Source: Chloroflexota bacterium
GTDB taxonomy: Bacteria > Chloroflexota > Anaerolineae > Caldilineales > Caldilineaceae
Length of the DNA: 37,764 nt
Direction of reading: 5' to 3'
NCBI GenBank assembly: GCA_024277175.1
Contig: JAJRVT010000109.1
Location: 1 to 37,764 of the forward strand
Program-made: the position numbers and the translations under genes
In this document: one piece after another, positions 8,481-21,030 of the stretch
Layout of the letters: each line of letters starts with the position of its first letter
Position numbering within the stretch: the first letter of the stretch is position 1
The notes under the pieces: model-generated
What the model saw: only the letters and a program-made list of their open reading frames with translations
Told to the model about the DNA's origin: nothing
Databases searched by the model: none

Positions 8481-8563
8481 AGACGGGCCGGGACGCTAAC
8501 GCCCCGATACAGAATCGATCGGTTAGATCGATTCTGCGCGCGTTGTCCCCGGCCCGTCTTTTT
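8481..8563 (+). terminator. Branched intrinsic terminator between the CBS-ACT gene and nifJ
   Basis: An outer stem pairs AGACGGGCCGGGAC (8481-8494) with GTCCCCGGCCCGTCT (8545-8559, one bulge) and ends in TTTTT. Inside it, AGAATCGATC (8511-8520) and GATCGATTCT (8526-8535) make a perfect second hairpin with a 5-base loop. A nested stem of this kind is longer than an ordinary terminator needs. Confidence 0.8.
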
Positions 8564-8598
8564 ATTGAGGTCGGTCCACATATCACTTTTGTCCTCAA

Positions 8599-8635
8599 TC
8601 ATCCACAACCCGCCATCCAATGGATTGTGGGATGA
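8599..8635. repeat. nifJ: Small inverted repeat in the nifJ leader
   Basis: TCATCCACAA (8599-8608) pairs with TTGTGGGATGA (8625-8635) with one bulge and a loop of about 16 bases. It lies about 60 bases before the nifJ start codon. It may be a leader structure or an operator; nothing in the sequence tells which. Confidence 0.4.
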
Positions 8636-8695
8636 ATGCCCACCTAGCAATGCATGTCAAATCAGGAGCCTTTCGCTCCGCCAGGAGAATCTGTT

Positions 8696-12259
<3,564 letters not shown>

Positions 12260-12261
12260 GA

Positions 12262-12345
12262 CGTGAGGCGCAGGGCGTGAAAACGTGAAACGTGAAGCGA
12301 CACAGACGTTCGGTGTGTTTTTACGCCCTTGTCCATTACGCATTG
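12262..12345. repeat. GTGAAA-rich imperfect palindrome downstream of nifJ
   Basis: Repeated GTGAAAACGTGAAACGTGAAG units are followed by an ACAC/GTGT hairpin. GGGCGTGAAAAC pairs with GTTTTTACGCCC (ending near 12328), closing a larger stem. The second part has CATTACGCATTGCGCATTG. Similar ACGTTTCACG units occur, in the opposite orientation, at about 4078-4112. It may end nifJ transcripts, since the inner hairpin is followed by TTTTT. Confidence 0.55.
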
Positions 12346-12404
12346 CGCATTGTCGGGTCGAATATTACAGAGGACTCACGTCTTAATCTAAAGGAGTTGA
12401 ACCC

Positions 12405-13424
12405 ATGATTGACCTTACGACGACTTATCTGGGGCTGGAACTGAAACACCCGGTCGTCCCGTCAGCCTCGCCGCTTTCTGAGAACCTGGATGGCATCAAA
12501 CGGCTGGAAGACGCCGGCGCCGCCGCGGTGGTGATGCACTCGCTCTATGAAGAACAGATCCTTGGCGAAAGTCACTTGCTCGATCATTACCTGACCTACG
12601 GCGTCAACAGCTTCGCCGAAGCGTTGGACTATTTCCCGGAGATGGATAGCTTCGATGTCGGTCCTGAATCCTATCTGGAGCAGATCCGGCAGGCCAAGGA
12701 AGCGCTGGACATCCCTATTATCGGTAGCCTGAACGGCGTCTCCACCGGCGGCTGGATCGACTATGCATGTCGCATCCAGGAAGCCGGAGCTGATGCGCTG
12801 GAACTCAACATCTACTACATCCCCACCGATCCCGCCATGACCAGCGCTGAGGTGGAGCGGATGTATTTGGATGTGGTGCGCGACGTCAAACAGTCGATTT
12901 CGATTCCCCTGGCTGTGAAAACGGGGCCGTTCTTTAGCTCTTTCGCCAACATGGCCATGCGTTTCCAGGAGGCCGGGGCCGATGGTCTGGTGGTTTTCAA
13001 CCGTTTTTTCCAGCCAGATATCGATCTGGAGCGGCTGGAGGTGGTGCCCAACCTGGTCTTGAGCAGCGAATATGATCTGCGTTTACCCTTACGTTGGGTC
13101 GCCGTTCTCTATGGCAAGGTTCCTGTGGATTTTGCCATCACTCGCGGCATTGATTCCCATGAGCAGGCGATCAAGGCGTTGATGGTCGGCGCTAAGGTGG
13201 CGATGGTGGCGTCTGAGTTGCTGCGCAACGGCGTAGGCCGTATCGGCGAAATCGTAGATGGTATGACGACGTGGATGGAAGAGCACGAGTACGAATCGGT
13301 CCGCCAGATGCAGGGAAGCATGTGCCAGCAGAATGTGGCCGAACCGGCTGCTTTCGAACGCGCCAATTATATGAAGGTCCTTCATTCCTGGCGACACGAT
13401 CCTACTGGCCGCTTGATTCGTTGA
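12405..13424 (+). CDS. Dihydroorotate-dehydrogenase-like flavoprotein with altered active site
   Basis: This 339-residue TIM-barrel protein aligns by eye with the class 1 dihydroorotate dehydrogenase family: N-terminal [27 protein letters not shown], an AVKTGPFF strand with the FMN-type lysine, and [11 protein letters not shown]. The family's catalytic loop, usually N-x-S-x-PN-(S/T/C)-PG, reads NIYYIPTDP here, so the catalytic Ser/Cys and substrate-binding Asn appear to be lost. It is therefore unlikely to be the pyrimidine enzyme; a flavin-linked redox role next to nifJ is an inference. An excellent ribosome-binding site (AAAGGAG) precedes the ATG. Confidence 0.85.
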   Translation: MIDLTTTYLGLELKHPVVPSASPLSENLDGIKRLEDAGAAAVVMHSLYEEQILGESHLLDHYLTYGVNSFAEALDYFPEMDSFDVGPESYLEQIRQAKEALDIPIIGSLNGVSTGGWIDYACRIQEAGADALELNIYYIPTDPAMTSAEVERMYLDVVRDVKQSISIPLAVKTGPFFSSFANMAMRFQEAGADGLVVFNRFFQPDIDLERLEVVPNLVLSSEYDLRLPLRWVAVLYGKVPVDFAITRGIDSHEQAIKALMVGAKVAMVASELLRNGVGRIGEIVDGMTTWMEEHEYESVRQMQGSMCQQNVAEPAAFERANYMKVLHSWRHDPTGRLIR

Positions 13425-13465
13425 GGCGCTGCTGGGAGATTCATGTCCCCGGCATTGGCCACGAA

Positions 13466-13559
13466 ATAGACCGTAGATTTGACGGATTGGGCGGATTCTC
13501 GCTGATGGTTTTGAAAGAATCCGTGAAAATTCGCCCAATCCGCTCATCCGCGTTCTATT
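13466..13559. repeat. Hairpin repeat, family 1, copy B
   Basis: The right end CATCCGCGTTCTATT matches the family consensus. The left end has drifted to ATAGACCGTAGATTTGACGG. The middle arms GATTGGGCGGATT and AATTCGCCCAATC are still complementary apart from one base. It lies between the DHOD-like gene and the stress-protein gene. Confidence 0.8.
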
Positions 13560-13602
13560 GTTTCAATCTCGAACCTCGAATTTGTGGCGAAAGGAGGCTG
13601 CG

Positions 13603-15000
13603 GTGAAGAAACGAAAAGTGTTGATTCCCCTCGACGGCTCCGAGTTCAGCCGCCAGATCGTGCGGGTGGTGCGCGGCTTCCTTGCCCACGAGGATGTGAC
13701 ATTGGTCCTCTTTCGCGCCGCCCTTCCACCTCCTTCTTCGGCTGGCGCTCCTGTTCAGGATGTGGACGTCTTTGTGGGCGGCATGCCTATGACCGGCGTG
13801 TATGGAACACACCTTCCTGCGCAGGAAGCGGACGCAGACGTCATCAGCCAAGAGCGGGAGCGCTATCGCACTGAACTCCGGGACGCACTGCGCATCGAGG
13901 CCGACCGCCTGCGGGTGGATGGCTACACCGTTGCTATCGAGGTCCGCTTCGGCGACCCGGCTCAGGCCATCATCGACTATGTGCGCGAGAGCGATGTAGA
14001 CCTGGTGGCCATGACCACCCACGGACGCAGTGGCCTGGGCCGGCTGGTCCTGGGCAGCGTGGCCGAACGGGTCCTGCGGGGCGTGGGCGTGCCTGTGCTC
14101 CTGATGCGCGCCTCTGAGGAGGCGGAGCGTTCGTTGACGCCCGGTGAACTGTTGGCCAAAAACCTGGGCAACGGCGACAAACTTAATATCGCGGTGACCA
14201 CCGATGGCTCCGTTTTCGGCAAACAGGCCATCGCCCTTGCCAGCGATCTAACCGGCGCGCTTGGCGCTGATCTGACTTTGCTGGTGGTGGCCGACGAGCG
14301 CAAAGGCGCGGTCCATGCACAGAAGGTGATGGAGGAGGCCTGTAAGTTCGTCCAGCGTTTGGAGCCGCGCCCCAAAGCCGAACCGTTGGTGGGCTATGCC
14401 GACGAGGAGATTTTGCATTATGTAACTGCGCATCCGGTCGATCTGTTGGTCATCGGCGCGTTCAGCGATCGGGGAGCTGGATCTATGACGGCGATCGGCG
14501 CAACCGCCCAGCGAGTGGTGCAACACGCGCCCACCTCCGTGCTTCTGACCAAGGGCCGCAGCGCGAAGATCCGCCGTATTCTGGCCTGCGCCGCGGTGGA
14601 CGACACCGTCGCAGTGGATGTGGCCACAGGGTTGGCCAGGGCGCTGGACGCCCAGTTGGAACTGTTCCACGCCGTCCCGTTCTCGTTGGCGGCGCGCGCC
14701 GGTGCGCCTGACGCCGCCGTGATCCCCCTGGACGACGCCCTCGCGCAGGGAAGCCGTTTATCCGCCGTCATCCAGGATTGGATCGACCGCCTGGCTCGCC
14801 AAGGCTTTTCCCGGGACGTCATCGTCATTCGGCGGGGCGGCGCGCCTGAGGCCATCCTGGAAACGCTTCACCGGGGCGCATACGACCTGGTGGTGGTGGG
14901 GAGCCAGTCCGGGCCGGGCCACTTTCTGGGCAGCGTCGCCAATGCCGTGGTGCGTTTCGCCGGGCAGTCGGTTTTGGTCGTGCGTACGCGAACGGAGTAG
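13603..15000 (+). CDS. Triple-domain universal stress protein (UspA family)
   Basis: A 465-residue protein made of three UspA-like domains (about residues 1-165, 185-320 and 325-465). Domain 1 begins KVLIPLDGSEFSRQ and ends with THGRSGLGRLVLGSVAERVL, close to the ATP-binding G-x9-GS signature. Domain 2 begins LNIAVTTDGS and lacks a clear ATP signature. Domain 3 ends VVGSQSGPGHFLGSVANAVV. Most Usp proteins have one or two domains, so the triple form is unusual. The start is a GTG at 13603 with AAGGAGG five bases upstream; an in-frame ATG at 13558 lies in the preceding hairpin repeat and has no ribosome-binding site. It sits with CBS proteins around nifJ, suggesting a stress or energy-state role. 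Confidence 0.88.
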   Translation: MKKRKVLIPLDGSEFSRQIVRVVRGFLAHEDVTLVLFRAALPPPSSAGAPVQDVDVFVGGMPMTGVYGTHLPAQEADADVISQERERYRTELRDALRIEADRLRVDGYTVAIEVRFGDPAQAIIDYVRESDVDLVAMTTHGRSGLGRLVLGSVAERVLRGVGVPVLLMRASEEAERSLTPGELLAKNLGNGDKLNIAVTTDGSVFGKQAIALASDLTGALGADLTLLVVADERKGAVHAQKVMEEACKFVQRLEPRPKAEPLVGYADEEILHYVTAHPVDLLVIGAFSDRGAGSMTAIGATAQRVVQHAPTSVLLTKGRSAKIRRILACAAVDDTVAVDVATGLARALDAQLELFHAVPFSLAARAGAPDAAVIPLDDALAQGSRLSAVIQDWIDRLARQGFSRDVIVIRRGGAPEAILETLHRGAYDLVVVGSQSGPGHFLGSVANAVVRFAGQSVLVVRTRTE

Positions 15001-15053
15001 AGCGCGTGGCAAGCGGTTGACTCTGTGTTTCTATTGTGGTAGGTGGAGGAAAA

Positions 15054-15479
15054 ATGGGAAGACGTAAAACGCTCGTTCAGGATATTATGACGCCCGATCC
15101 CGTCACGGTGTCACCGGACGCGACGTTGGCTGACGCCTATGACCTGATGGTTGATAACGAAGTGCGGCGTTTGCCGGTCGTGACCGAGGAACTGGTTGGC
15201 ATGGTGACCCTCAGCGATATTCTGGGGAGCATCCCCACCATGCTGGCCGAGACGGACGTGGAGACCCGGCTGCTACTCTCTGCGCGCAAGGTGCGGGATG
15301 TCATGGCCTGGGGGCCGGTCACCATCGCGCCGGACGACACCATCCAGGAGGCTGCGGAGCGGATGTTGGAATACCAGGTCAGCGGTTTGCCTGTGATCGA
15401 AGGCGGGGGCAAGGTGGTCGGCGTCATCACTGAATCGGATATTTTTCGGTTGGTGGTGGAGTCCTGGGCGGAAGCGTAA
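15054..15479 (+). CDS. CBS-domain pair protein
   Basis: A 141-residue protein consisting of just two CBS motifs (about 8-60 and 78-137), each with the usual [14 protein letters not shown] / [14 protein letters not shown] helix and RRLPVV / SGLPVI strand. Stand-alone CBS pairs bind AMP, ATP or related ligands and act as energy sensors (family knowledge). The ATG at 15054 follows GGTGGAGGAAA, a good ribosome-binding site; a GTG 18 bases earlier is less likely because it overlaps that site. It is probably co-transcribed with the stress-protein gene 53 bases upstream. Confidence 0.88.
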   Translation: MGRRKTLVQDIMTPDPVTVSPDATLADAYDLMVDNEVRRLPVVTEELVGMVTLSDILGSIPTMLAETDVETRLLLSARKVRDVMAWGPVTIAPDDTIQEAAERMLEYQVSGLPVIEGGGKVVGVITESDIFRLVVESWAEA

Positions 15480-15602
15480 GACGGGCTACGTGAAAATGTG
15501 ACGGGACGTCTCCTGGATGCCCTCTCTGGCTCTCCGTGCGGTCTTTTGCGGACCTCTGCGCTCCTGTTTTTCGGGCGGGCGGCCTGGGCGCGAAAAAGCG
15601 AT

Positions 15603-15632
15603 TTGCATTCAAACGCCCTTTCCTGCTAAGAT
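15603..15632 (+). promoter_or_regulatory. Promoter of the ECF transporter genes
   Basis: TTGCAT (15603-15608) and TAAGAT (15627-15632) are 18 bases apart, and the -10 is preceded by TGC, making it an extended -10. The predicted start is near 15639, about 55 bases before the GTG start of the ATPase gene. No riboswitch-like fold was recognised in this short leader. Confidence 0.55.
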
Positions 15633-15693
15633 ATTCCTCACTTCCCCTCCAGTCTGGCAATAACCTCAACAACATCGCTGCAAGGACAGGCGC

Positions 15694-17466
15694 GTGCAAC
15701 CTATCATCCGCCTTGAGAACGTTCATCATACCTACAAACCAGAGAGCAATCATCCGGTCAAAGCCCTGAACGGCATCGACCTGACCGTGTATCCGGGCGA
15801 GTACCTGGTCATCCTCGGTCACAACGGCTCCGGTAAATCCACCCTGGCCAAACATCTCAACGCGTTGCTCCTGCCCACCGAGGGCGACGTCTGGGTGAAG
15901 GAGTGGAACTCCAAATATGCCGAGAATTTCCGTTCGATTCGCTCTACCGTGGGCATGGTTTTCCAAACGCCGGACAACCAGATCGTCTCCACCATTGTGG
16001 AGGAGGATGTAGCCTTTGGCCCCGAAAATCTGGGCGTGCCCCGGGACGAGATCGTCCGCCGGGTCGACTGGTCGCTGGAGCAGGTGGATATGACTTCTTT
16101 CCGCCACCGCGCTCCTCATCTCCTTTCCGGGGGGCAGAAACAGCGGGTCTGCATCGCCGGCATGTTGGCCATGCAGCCGGATGTGCTGGTGCTGGACGAG
16201 GCCACGGCCATGCTCGATCCCCTGGGGCGCAAGGAGGTGCTGGAGGTCGCGCAACGCCTCAACAAACAGGAAGGCGTGACCATCATCGCCATCACCCACT
16301 TCATGGGCGAGGCCGTCCACGCCGACCGGCTCATCGTCATGGATGAGGGGCGCATCGCCATGGAGGGGACGCCCCACGAGATCTTCGCCCAGGTGGAGCA
16401 ACTGGAAGCCCTGCAACTGGGCGTTCCTCAAATCACCCAGGTGGCCCAGGCTCTTCACCGGCGCATGCCGGCCTTCCCGCCTGACATCCTTACCGTGGAT
16501 GAATTCGTTGACGCCTTCGCCGAGCACGTGGGACCGGCGCAGGCTCCGCCCTCTCTGCCGAACGGGAATGACGCCACGGCTGACGCGCCTCGGGGAGAGA
16601 CGGCGGCGGTTATCGAACTGCGGGACGTGGGCTACAACTACATGCACGATACGCCCCTGGAAGTCAAGGCTATCGAAGATGTCAACATGGCCATCTATCC
16701 GGGCGAGGTGGTGGGCGTGATCGGCCACACCGGTTCCGGGAAATCGACCATCATCCAGCATTTCAACGCCCTGCTCCGCCCCCACGAGGGCGTGGTCACC
16801 GTCTTCGGCCAGGACACGTCCGCCTCCACCACGGACGTGCGCGAGGTGCGTCGCCGGGTGGGGCTGGTCTTCCAGCAGCCGGAAGCCCAACTCTTCGAGC
16901 GCTATGTGGGCGACGACATTGCTTTTGGACCCCGCAACCTGAAGCTTTCCAAAGAGGAGGTGCGCGAGCGGGTGCGGCGGGCCATGGAGCGGGTGGGGCT
17001 GGGCTTCGAGGAGTACAAGGACCGCATGACGTTTGGCCTCTCCGGCGGGCAGATGCGGCGGGTGGCCCTGGCCGGCGTGCTGGCCCTGGAGCCGGAGGTC
17101 CTGGTGCTGGACGAGCCCACGTCGGGCCTGGACCCCCAGGGACGCCGCCAGTTGATGAGCCAGATTCTCGATCTGCATGGCCAGGGAACGACCCTGACCA
17201 TCATCTCCCATAACATGGAAGAGCTGGCCGAGATGTGCGATCGCCTCTACGTCATCGCCGACGGCACGACCTACATGCACGGCTCTGTGGATGAGGTCTT
17301 CGCCCATCGCAATGATCTGCGCAAGATGGGGTTGGATGCGCCCGGCGTCACCGCCGTCCTGGATGCGCTGGCCGAGGCCGGGCTGATCGATCGGGAGCAG
17401 ACGGCGGTCTACACGGTGGCCGCCGCCATCGAATTGTTGGGAGGCCTTGTGGATGCAAAACTTTGA
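15694..17466 (+). CDS. ecfA: ECF transporter ATPase, A and A' subunits fused in one chain
   Basis: A 590-residue protein with two complete ABC ATPase domains. The first has Walker A GHNGSGKST (42-50), signature LSGGQKQRV and Walker B VLVLDEATAM. The second has Walker A GHTGSGKST (about 343-351), signature LSGGQMRRV and LVLDEPTSGLD. The glutamate-alanine change after Walker B in the first half (DEAT) and the HNG/HTG P-loops are typical of energy-coupling-factor ATPases, which power uptake of vitamins and other micronutrients with EcfT and an S subunit. Usually EcfA and EcfA' are separate genes; here they are fused. The GTG start has AAGGA 7 bases upstream. The end overlaps the EcfT gene by 14 bases, so coupled translation is likely. 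Confidence 0.94.
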   Translation: MQPIIRLENVHHTYKPESNHPVKALNGIDLTVYPGEYLVILGHNGSGKSTLAKHLNALLLPTEGDVWVKEWNSKYAENFRSIRSTVGMVFQTPDNQIVSTIVEEDVAFGPENLGVPRDEIVRRVDWSLEQVDMTSFRHRAPHLLSGGQKQRVCIAGMLAMQPDVLVLDEATAMLDPLGRKEVLEVAQRLNKQEGVTIIAITHFMGEAVHADRLIVMDEGRIAMEGTPHEIFAQVEQLEALQLGVPQITQVAQALHRRMPAFPPDILTVDEFVDAFAEHVGPAQAPPSLPNGNDATADAPRGETAAVIELRDVGYNYMHDTPLEVKAIEDVNMAIYPGEVVGVIGHTGSGKSTIIQHFNALLRPHEGVVTVFGQDTSASTTDVREVRRRVGLVFQQPEAQLFERYVGDDIAFGPRNLKLSKEEVRERVRRAMERVGLGFEEYKDRMTFGLSGGQMRRVALAGVLALEPEVLVLDEPTSGLDPQGRRQLMSQILDLHGQGTTLTIISHNMEELAEMCDRLYVIADGTTYMHGSVDEVFAHRNDLRKMGLDAPGVTAVLDALAEAGLIDREQTAVYTVAAAIELLGGLVDAKL

Positions 17467-18331
17467 ACTGTTGCGCAACGTCACCATCGGCCAATATATT
17501 CCCATCGATTCGCCGATCCACCGGCTGGACCCGCGCACCAAAATTCTGGCCGCCACCTTCTTGATCGTCGGCATTTCATTCAACTCCGCCGTCATCGCCA
17601 ACGTTATTTTTTTGCTGGCGGTTCTGGCCATCGCCTTGATTTCCAGGGTTCCGTTGAAGTATGTCATGCGCGGCTTTATTCTCGGACTGCCCATCCTGAT
17701 CCTGATCTTTGTGATGCAGTTGTTCTTCCAGGGGTGGGTGGAGCCTTCGGGCCGGGTCTACTTCGAATGGGGTTTCATCCGCGTGACGCGATATAGCATT
17801 CAGTTGATGGTCATCAGTCTGATCCGCGTCGTCGCCTTCATTTTCCTGACCAGCCTGATCACCATGACGTCGACCACCACCGAGTTGACCCACGGCATGG
17901 AGCGACTGCTTGAACCGTTCCGGCGTATTGGCCTCCCCTCCCACGAACTGGCCCTGGTCATGATGATTGCGCTGCGCTTCGTGCCCACCCTGGCCGAGGA
18001 GATGGAGCGCATCATGAAGGCCCAGGCCAGCCGGGGAGCCGATCTTGGAACCCGTCGCATGTGGCGACCGGACAAGGCGGCTAAAAACATTCTGCCCTTG
18101 ATCGTTCCCCTCTTCATGAACGCATTTCGTCGCGCCGAGGACCTGGTCCTGGCCATGGAAGCCCGCTGCTATGTGAGTGGTGAGGGGCGCACCAAATACG
18201 TGGAACTCCATAACTCCGTTGTGGACTATGCGGTCATCGCCGCGACGTTTGCTTTCATGCTCTTGATGATGTTCTATCCATGGCCCTCCCTCCATTCGGT
18301 CCTGGCTGGCTACGGTTTTGACTGGCTCTAG
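17453..18331 (+). CDS. ecfT: ECF transporter transmembrane subunit EcfT
   Basis: A 292-residue membrane protein with several hydrophobic helices. Before the first is the typical EcfT N-terminal SPIHRLDPRTKI. The cytosolic coupling region contains QASRGAD (near 190-196), the Ala-Arg-Gly type coupling motif, and a second AMEARCY motif (near 236), both used by EcfT to contact the two ATPase halves (family knowledge). The ATG at 17453 was chosen because GGGAGG lies 8 bases upstream. It overlaps the ATPase gene by 14 bases. No S subunit is directly next to it; the candidate S subunit lies 2.7 kb downstream. Confidence 0.92.
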   Translation: MQNFELLRNVTIGQYIPIDSPIHRLDPRTKILAATFLIVGISFNSAVIANVIFLLAVLAIALISRVPLKYVMRGFILGLPILILIFVMQLFFQGWVEPSGRVYFEWGFIRVTRYSIQLMVISLIRVVAFIFLTSLITMTSTTTELTHGMERLLEPFRRIGLPSHELALVMMIALRFVPTLAEEMERIMKAQASRGADLGTRRMWRPDKAAKNILPLIVPLFMNAFRRAEDLVLAMEARCYVSGEGRTKYVELHNSVVDYAVIAATFAFMLLMMFYPWPSLHSVLAGYGFDWL

Positions 18332-18366
18332 CTCTAAACTGGAATCTCGACGAGATCACAAGTTCT

Positions 18367-18430
18367 GCATTCCGGGAATGGGACAGAAATGTCTGGGTGC
18401 CGAGGTTGTTGCGTCCCATTCCCGGAATGC
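18367..18430. repeat. Perfect 18-bp inverted repeat built from TTCCSGGAA dyads
   Basis: GCATTCCGGGAATGGGAC (18367-18384) is repeated as its exact complement at 18413-18430, with 28 bases between. Each arm itself holds a smaller near-palindrome CATTCCGGGAATG. No U run follows. It lies between the EcfT gene and the M20 peptidase gene. It could be a pair of operator sites, an RNA hairpin or a mobile repeat. Confidence 0.7.
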
Positions 18431-18558
18431 GGTCGTCAAAGAAACCCATGCTTTCAACTCAGTGTCAGTTTAGTCGGCGGACAACGGGTAGATGATTGGA
18501 GGAACCGGATTTTTGTCAAAGACTCAGTTTCAGCCTCGATCAGAAGGATGCAACTACC

Positions 18559-19788
18559 GTGGTTACAGCGCAGGAACAGGCGGTCCTGGACCGCATCGAT
18601 GATGAGGAACTGATCCGCTGGGTGCAGGAATTGACCCGCATCAACAGCGTCTGGCGACCGGAAGAGGGGCTGGGCGAAGAGGAGGCCGCGCGCTGGGTGG
18701 AGGCCCGCTGCCTGGAAATGGGCCTGGAAACCCATTTCGAGGTGGTCCAGCCGGGGCGACCCAACGTGGTGGCCATCTACGCCGGCGCGGACGAAGACGG
18801 CCCCACGCTCATGTTCGAGGGCCACACCGACGTGGTGACGGCCGGCGACCCGGATCTGTGGACCGACCCGCCCTTCAGCGCCACCATCCGCGACGGGCGC
18901 ATCTATGGTCGCGGGGCCAACGACATGAAGGCCGGCCTGGTCTGCGCCCTGATCGCGACCAAGGCCATCGTCGAAAGCGGCGTCAGACTGGGCGGTCACA
19001 TCCTCATCGGCGCGGTCTGCGATGAGGAAGAGCAGATGATCGGCATCAAGGACTTCGTGGACCGGGGCTGGGCCGATCGGGTGGACGGGGCCATCATCTG
19101 CGAGCCGGAAGAGAACCACCTCTGCATCACCCAAAAGGGCGTCATGTGGATCCGGGCGCGTATCGAGGGCGTCATGAGCCACGGCGCCATGCCCCTGACG
19201 GGCGTCAACAGCGCCTATCCCATGGCTCGCTTCCTGACCCTGGTCCATAGCCTGGAGGAACGGGAGATCGTCCGCCATGGCCGCGATGAGTTCCTGGGCC
19301 AGCCCAGCATCACGCCCACGATTCTGCGCTCGCCCGTCTCCGGCGAACCCCAGAACAACGTCATGCCCGGCTCCACCGATGTGACCCTGGACTTCCGCCT
19401 CATCCCCGGCCAGGACCCGGACTGGCTGGCGCAGCAGGTGGAGACCATGCTCCAGGCCGTCACCGCGGTGGACCCCCGATTGAGCTATCAGATGGACGTG
19501 CTGGAGGTGCGCCACCCCACGGCCACGGACCGGGACGATCCCGTGGTCACCACCCTGGCCGGGGCCTATATGGACCTGACCGGCGACCCGCCCATCTACG
19601 GCGGCGTGCCCGGCTCCACCGACGGCACCATCCTCAACGCGCGCAAAGGCGTCCCCATCGTCACCTGTGGCCCGGGCGACATCTACATCCCCCACCACAT
19701 CGACGAATGGGTCAGCATCGACGAGATCAAGACCGCGGCGCGGATGTATGTGCTGGCGGCCATGCGGTACTTGGAAATTAAAGATTGA
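18559..19788 (+). CDS. M20-family metallopeptidase (ArgE/DapE type)
   Basis: A 409-residue zinc amidohydrolase. Visible family motifs are the first metal-binding histidine in FEGHTDVV, the bridging aspartate in YGRGANDMKAG, the Glu-Glu pair in CDEEEQMIG and a late metal-region histidine in YIPHHIDEWV. The dimerisation lid lies between. The family removes acyl or amino-acid groups from amide-linked substrates such as N-acetylornithine, succinyl-DAP or peptides; the true substrate is not shown. The start is probably the GTG at 18559 with AGAAGGA upstream; a TTG at 18496 would add 21 residues. The last four codons and the stop lie within the left ITR of repeat family 2. It follows the ECF genes and precedes a P1-family hydrolase. 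Confidence 0.9.
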   Translation: MVTAQEQAVLDRIDDEELIRWVQELTRINSVWRPEEGLGEEEAARWVEARCLEMGLETHFEVVQPGRPNVVAIYAGADEDGPTLMFEGHTDVVTAGDPDLWTDPPFSATIRDGRIYGRGANDMKAGLVCALIATKAIVESGVRLGGHILIGAVCDEEEQMIGIKDFVDRGWADRVDGAIICEPEENHLCITQKGVMWIRARIEGVMSHGAMPLTGVNSAYPMARFLTLVHSLEEREIVRHGRDEFLGQPSITPTILRSPVSGEPQNNVMPGSTDVTLDFRLIPGQDPDWLAQQVETMLQAVTAVDPRLSYQMDVLEVRHPTATDRDDPVVTTLAGAYMDLTGDPPIYGGVPGSTDGTILNARKGVPIVTCGPGDIYIPHHIDEWVSIDEIKTAARMYVLAAMRYLEIKD

Positions 19789-19874
19789 GGATTAAAGATT
19801 GGGTGGCGGAGTTGGCGGGTTATTATGAGCAGTCGGGTGTGCGGACCGATCTTTAATCTTCAATCCTCAATTTT
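19773..19874 (+). mobile_element. MITE-like element, family 2, copy 1
   Basis: The ends are inverted repeats of the GAAATTAAAGATTGAGGATT / CTTCAATCCTCAATTTT type, about 25 bp each. The core (TTGGCGGGTTATTATGAGCAGTCGGGTGTGCGGACC, here given as positions 19812-19847) matches, in reverse complement, the core of the copy at 20883-20976. This copy has about nine extra bases (a near-duplicate of the TTGGCGG region). No ORF is inside. It overlaps the M20 stop codon and ends right before the first ATG of the next gene. Confidence 0.75.
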
Positions 19875-19898
19875 ATGTTTTTTCTGAAACGGCGAACC

Positions 19899-20867
<969 letters not shown>

Positions 20868-20882
20868 GATATTGGGGGATTG

Positions 20883-20976
20883 GGAAATTGAAGATTGAAG
20901 ATTAAGGATTGGTCCGCATACCCGACTGGTCGCTATGACCCGCCAACCAATCTTTAATCTTCAATCTTCAATTTCT
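20883..20976 (-). mobile_element. MITE-like element, family 2, copy 2 (inverted relative to copy 1)
   Basis: The inverted ends are GAAATTGAAGATTGAAGATT and AATCTTCAATCTTCAATTTC. The core carries GGTCCGCATACCCGACTGG, the reverse complement of the core of copy 1. The two copies therefore flank the P1 hydrolase gene in opposite orientation. Bases at the right end of this copy form the likely -35 region of the EcfS gene promoter. Confidence 0.78.
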
Positions 20977-20988
20977 CCCAACTATAAT
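20960..20988 (+). promoter_or_regulatory. Candidate promoter of the EcfS gene, partly inside the MITE-like element
   Basis: TATAAT (20983-20988) lies 17 bases after TTCAAT (20960-20965). The -35-like hexamer is within the right ITR of the element, while the -10 is just outside. The predicted start is near 20995, 36 bases before the ATG. Confidence 0.5.
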
Positions 20989-21030
20989 TCATCGTCGTCC
21001 GTCTCTTTCCATTCACAAGGAGGATTCATC

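Noticed and set aside
8654-8695. Longer N-terminus for nifJ
   Set aside because: The ATG at 8654 has no ribosome-binding site, whereas the one at 8696 has AGGAG at proper distance and gives the family N-terminus.
15427-17694. A 755-codon open frame on the minus strand
   Set aside because: It lies opposite the clearly recognisable EcfA-A' gene and shows His/Asp/Gly-rich composition typical of antisense frames in GC-rich DNA.
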